NCBI GenBank assembly: GCA_014905825.1
Contig: JACGCN010000002.1
Span: 2,914,001 to 2,978,000, forward strand
Source of the DNA: Lyophyllum atratum
Taxonomy: Eukaryota > Basidiomycota > Agaricomycetes > Agaricales > Lyophyllaceae
Reading direction: 5' to 3'
Length of the DNA: 64,000 nucleotides
Shown here: piece by piece, positions 61,355-64,000 of the stretch
Layout of the letters: each line of letters opens with the position of its first letter
Numbering within the stretch: position 1 is the first letter of the stretch
Position numbers and translations under genes: made by a program
The notes under the pieces: generated by a model
What the model saw: only the letters and a program-made list of their open reading frames with translations
Databases searched by the model: none
Told to the model about the DNA's origin: nothing

Positions 61355-63103
61355 ATGTCTTCTCTCAGAAACGACCCCAACGACGCAATCTGCCCTGATT
61401 TTGCGTCACCCGACTATGCGGTCGCGCGCGCCGCGCTCACGAACGATAACATCGACGATGCGACAGCACTAGTGATGCTTGTCAGTGCATGGAACGCTAA
61501 TAACGCCGCGGAGAGGGTGATATGGGCGAGGCAGGAGCAGGCCGAGGCTGAGGCCGCAGCCGAAAGTCAGCGGCAGGTAGAGGCTGAGGAGGCGCGTCAG
61601 GCAGAGGCACGCGACCGCGAAGACCGAGAAGTCCGTGCCGAGGAGCTCAAAAAGAACAGGGTCAAGTACGTACCTATCCCAAAGCGTGATCCGCCGACGA
61701 CGCAGCCCGAGATCATATCGCCCTACGCGCTTAAGCGCCTCCAAAAGGGGCTTTACGTCGAGCTCTGGTATTTCACTAATGCAGGCATCAAACACGCCCG
61801 CGAGACCTCCAGTACGATCGACGACGATGCCATGGTCCAGACCACTGACGCAGACGGCCTCGTTACGTGGGTCTCCGCCACGACCTCCAGAGAAGCCCGA
61901 TCCGTCGTCGCCGATAGGAATCTCTCATGGGAAGACTTCACACACGCTGTCAAGCGCATCGTCATCGCGTTGAACACGGCGAAGTGGCCTGCTGACCGCC
62001 AGGGGATGCTCGCTAGCTTGTGGGGCTCGCTGCAGATGCACCCTCTCCGTTTCACCGAACACCCCCAGGACCAGCGAGCGTTATTGCTCTACCAGGACGA
62101 GCAGCGCAGGGCATGGCACCAGGCCATTGACTCGCCAGATGGCGCTTGGGACATTGGCACACTATCGGAGAAGCTCGTCGACGATGCCCACAGAACTATC
62201 TACAAGGAGGATAGGAGGAAGGAAGATGACAGGAGGGATTACCTCGTACGTGACTTGCATCTTAATGTTTCCAGCCTGCTAACTAGTCTTCCTTTTAATC
62301 CCTTTATCTCATATCTGCTTCTCCAAATCATCCCCACCTCATATCGTGCTCCTCCGCATGCACTTGTCCCCGCGCTCCTCCGCGCCTGTCCTCATCGCGC
62401 TTCTCCGCGCCCGTCGTGCTCCTCCGCACCTGCCTCCATCGTGCTCCTCCGCACTCACCTTTTGCGCTCCTCCGCGCCGGTCATCCATCGTGCTCCTCCG
62501 CACATTTACCACTCGCTCCTCCGCGACGTTTCATGTGGCTCCTCCTTGCCCATCAACCCCCTGCAGTATGATCGTAGGTTGGCAGACATGTCGAGAGAGC
62601 CCCGCCATCGTGATCGCTCCCCTATCCGCTCCTCCTCGCGGCGACCCAGGTCGGCCTCTCCCGCGCGCTCCTCATCGCGGCGGATCGAACGCTCTTATCC
62701 CTCCTACAGTGGACGAGGTGATACCCCTGGTGGTGGACAGCGTCAGGGTGGCGGACCTGGTGGCAGGGCAGACCCCGACAGGTCTTTTCGGGCCCGGGAT
62801 CGCGAGAGGGGTTTTGGGCGAGGCGCAGGCAGAGAACGTCTGGCTGCCTGCGCCGTATGTCTCGGTCGTCACCCCCACAGGATTACCGATTGCAATGCCA
62901 CCCGCACCTGGGACGACTTGTTCGCCACCCTGGCTCGACGCATCAATCGCATCCTCTCCATGCGCGATGGGAAACCAGTGTGTCACGATTGGCAGCGAGA
63001 CGAAGGGTGTCGGGCACCCAACCACGACGCCATACACTTCTGTTCTGGGTGCGGAGTCACCGCTCATGGCGCTCAGGAATGCCCTCGTGCAGAAAGGGCT
63101 TGA
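61355..63103 (+). CDS. Gag-like protein of a reverse-transcribing element
   Basis: The ATG at 61355 gives MSSLRNDPNDAICPDFASPD, then an Ala/Glu/Gln/Arg-rich coiled-coil-like stretch (WARQEQAEAEAAAESQRQVE). The middle domain, LQKGLYVELWYFTNAGIKHA and RNLSWEDFTHAVKRIVIALN with WPADRQGMLASLWGSLQMHP, recurs in gag proteins of basidiomycete retroelements. An Arg/Ser/Gly-rich segment follows (RSSSRRPRSASPARSSSRR), then a Cys/His-rich end: LAACAVCLGRHPHRITDCNA, then CHDWQRDEGCRAPNHDAIHF and CSGCGVTAHGAQECPRA. The segment 62248-62565 reads in frame but is Pro/Leu/Arg low complexity; GTACGT at its start and CTGCAG at its end suggest an intron of about 318 nt, a multiple of three. The stop at 63103 overlaps the next ORF by 38 bases. 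Confidence 0.75.
   Translation: MSSLRNDPNDAICPDFASPDYAVARAALTNDNIDDATALVMLVSAWNANNAAERVIWARQEQAEAEAAAESQRQVEAEEARQAEARDREDREVRAEELKKNRVKYVPIPKRDPPTTQPEIISPYALKRLQKGLYVELWYFTNAGIKHARETSSTIDDDAMVQTTDADGLVTWVSATTSREARSVVADRNLSWEDFTHAVKRIVIALNTAKWPADRQGMLASLWGSLQMHPLRFTEHPQDQRALLLYQDEQRRAWHQAIDSPDGAWDIGTLSEKLVDDAHRTIYKEDRRKEDDRRDYLVRDLHLNVSSLLTSLPFNPFISYLLLQIIPTSYRAPPHALVPALLRACPHRASPRPSCSSAPASIVLLRTHLLRSSAPVIHRAPPHIYHSLLRDVSCGSSLPINPLQYDRRLADMSREPRHRDRSPIRSSSRRPRSASPARSSSRRIERSYPSYSGRGDTPGGGQRQGGGPGGRADPDRSFRARDRERGFGRGAGRERLAACAVCLGRHPHRITDCNATRTWDDLFATLARRINRILSMRDGKPVCHDWQRDEGCRAPNHDAIHFCSGCGVTAHGAQECPRAERA
62346..62525. repeat. Array of short self-complementary TCCTCC units in gag
   Basis: Eight units at 62350, 62376, 62401, 62420, 62445, 62468, 62494 and 62517 (start of the TCCTCC or TTCTCC core), 19-26 bases apart. 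The four bases before the core pair with the four after it: GTGC/GCAC three times, GCGC/GCGC three times, TCGC/GCGA once, and GTGC/GCAT (imperfect) in the first. A ninth, degenerate unit (GGCTCCTCCTTGCC) lies near 62537-62550. The arms change while staying complementary, so selection on pairing is plausible. Confidence 0.75.
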
Positions 63104-64000
63104 GTCGGGCTGTCCCTACCCCCCCGACATCTGGGAGGCCCAGCTTCGGGCAGCCGGCCTCCTCCAAAAGTATCCTCACATTCCCGACGGCTTCCGACGG
63201 GGGTTTTCCTTTAATTTCCCTATCATCAGTTCCACTCAAATCCCACCTAATAACACCAGTGTCGTTGAATTCGCCGGCGAGTTCCAGAAGATCATCCACT
63301 CCGAGATCAGCAAAGGGCGGTACCTGTGGCCCTTTTCCCGTCGCACGATTGAGGCGGCTCTCGGCCCTTTCCAGACTTCGCCCTTCTCCATCATCCCAAA
63401 GTCTGGCAAGCCCGGAAAGTTTCGTATCATCCAAAACCTCTCCTTTCCCCATTCGCCTTCGACTTCGTTTCCCAGCCCTTCCATCAACTCATGCGCGCCT
63501 GCCGACCTCTTTCCTTGCACATGGGGAACGTTCTCCGTCGTCTGTCTTCTTGTCTCACGCCTTCCTCCGGGTTCACAAGCGGCAGTACGGGATGTGGCAG
63601 AGGCCTATCGCACTATTCCCCTCCACCCATCCCAGTGGCCAGCCGCAGTCGCTCGCATCGGAGATGATGAGTTCTGTGTGGATACACGCCTTTGCTTTGG
63701 GGCAGCACCATCATCTGGGGGGTATGGACAGCCGGCCGATGCGGGTTCAGACATCATGCGCCACCATGGCATCGGTCCACTCTCCAAGTGGGTTGATGAT
63801 CACTTCTTCATTCGCATCCGCCGTGAGTACCTCGCCCAGTACAACATGCTCCGCCGTGAGTGGCGAGACGAGATCGCCTCTCGGGAGGTACACCACTCGG
63901 GGGGCAGGCTTTGGTACGGAGGCCGTACTTTTGACGACGGCTCGGTTGAGGAGTTTGATGAGGATTGTAGGTTCCCATGCCAGGACCTCTCAGGCAGCTC
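63066..64000 (+). CDS. Reverse transcriptase (pol) ORF, open at window edge
   Basis: An uninterrupted frame from the ATG at 63066 runs to the end of the window; it has no stop and lies +1 relative to gag. It begins MALRNALVQKGLESGCPYPP, and contains WPFSRRTIEAALGPFQTSPF, SIIPKSGKPGKFRIIQNLSF, the palm motif RDVAEAYRTIPLHPSQWPAA and a catalytic-type box LSKWVDDHFFIRI, where VDD replaces the usual YxDD. CVDTRLCFGAAPSSGGYGQP stands for the LPFGLxxAP motif. The gag-pol overlap and these motifs resemble DIRS-type or other tyrosine-recombinase retrotransposons of basidiomycetes. RNase H and a recombinase or integrase, needed to decide, lie beyond the window. The region carries no stops, so the element may be fairly young. 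Confidence 0.75.
   Translation, partial: MALRNALVQKGLESGCPYPPDIWEAQLRAAGLLQKYPHIPDGFRRGFSFNFPIISSTQIPPNNTSVVEFAGEFQKIIHSEISKGRYLWPFSRRTIEAALGPFQTSPFSIIPKSGKPGKFRIIQNLSFPHSPSTSFPSPSINSCAPADLFPCTWGTFSVVCLLVSRLPPGSQAAVRDVAEAYRTIPLHPSQWPAAVARIGDDEFCVDTRLCFGAAPSSGGYGQPADAGSDIMRHHGIGPLSKWVDDHFFIRIRREYLAQYNMLRREWRDEIASREVHHSGGRLWYGGRTFDDGSVEEFDEDCRFPCQDLSGS

Noticed and set aside
62346..62550. CRISPR-like array
   Set aside because: The units are short, degenerate, lack unique spacers and belong to a eukaryotic retroelement.

Overview
The window is nuclear DNA of a filamentous basidiomycete, probably an Agaricomycete (order not determinable by eye). The signs are dense genes cut by many short introns (about 45-80 nt, GT-AG with a few GC-AG), large families typical of mushroom-forming fungi (HNH nuclease, F-box, DUF5745, NLR and hotdog thioesterase genes), and fungal hAT, MITE and reverse-transcriptase elements. 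Gene models were spliced by eye. Start codons were checked as ATG for the genes described; exon borders are exact only where stated.

Layout. 0.7-12.3 kb: an orphan basic protein, an HNH nuclease gene with a suspicious in-frame stop, SMC5, and a DUF5745 gene. 12.3-15.7 kb: a decayed zone with a gene fragment that recurs at 46.0 kb, a frameshifted CBS-domain remnant, and two ~690-bp MITEs in inverted orientation. 15.7-21.8 kb: a possible UBA-like protein, two hotdog thioesterase paralogs in tandem, an AlkB-like dioxygenase and NEDD8/RUB1. 22-30 kb: a probable frameshifted gene, an MFS sugar transporter and two F-box genes. 30-38.3 kb: a minus-strand block of a Boi1/Boi2-type SH3-SAM-PH polarity protein, SAP18 and a NADAR-domain protein. 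38.9-44.7 kb: two more thioesterase paralogs arranged head to head; a complete hAT transposon with an apparently uninterrupted transposase gene sits inside an intron of one of them. 45-61 kb: HAM1/ITPase, an NLR (NB-ARC plus TPR-like), a small Cys-rich protein, TAF11, an F-box protein and the scaffold nucleoporin NUP192. 61.1-64 kb: the left part of a retroelement (hairpin-rich leader, gag, overlapping reverse transcriptase) that runs off the window.

Housekeeping genes (SMC5, NEDD8, SAP18, TAF11, NUP192, HAM1) look intact. They alternate with fast-evolving accessory genes and transposons. The clearest novelties are the nested hAT element with a perfect 8-bp target duplication, the four-member thioesterase family in which only one copy keeps the HGG motif, the inverted MITE pair, and an array of small self-complementary repeats with covarying stems inside an intron-like part of the retroelement gag.
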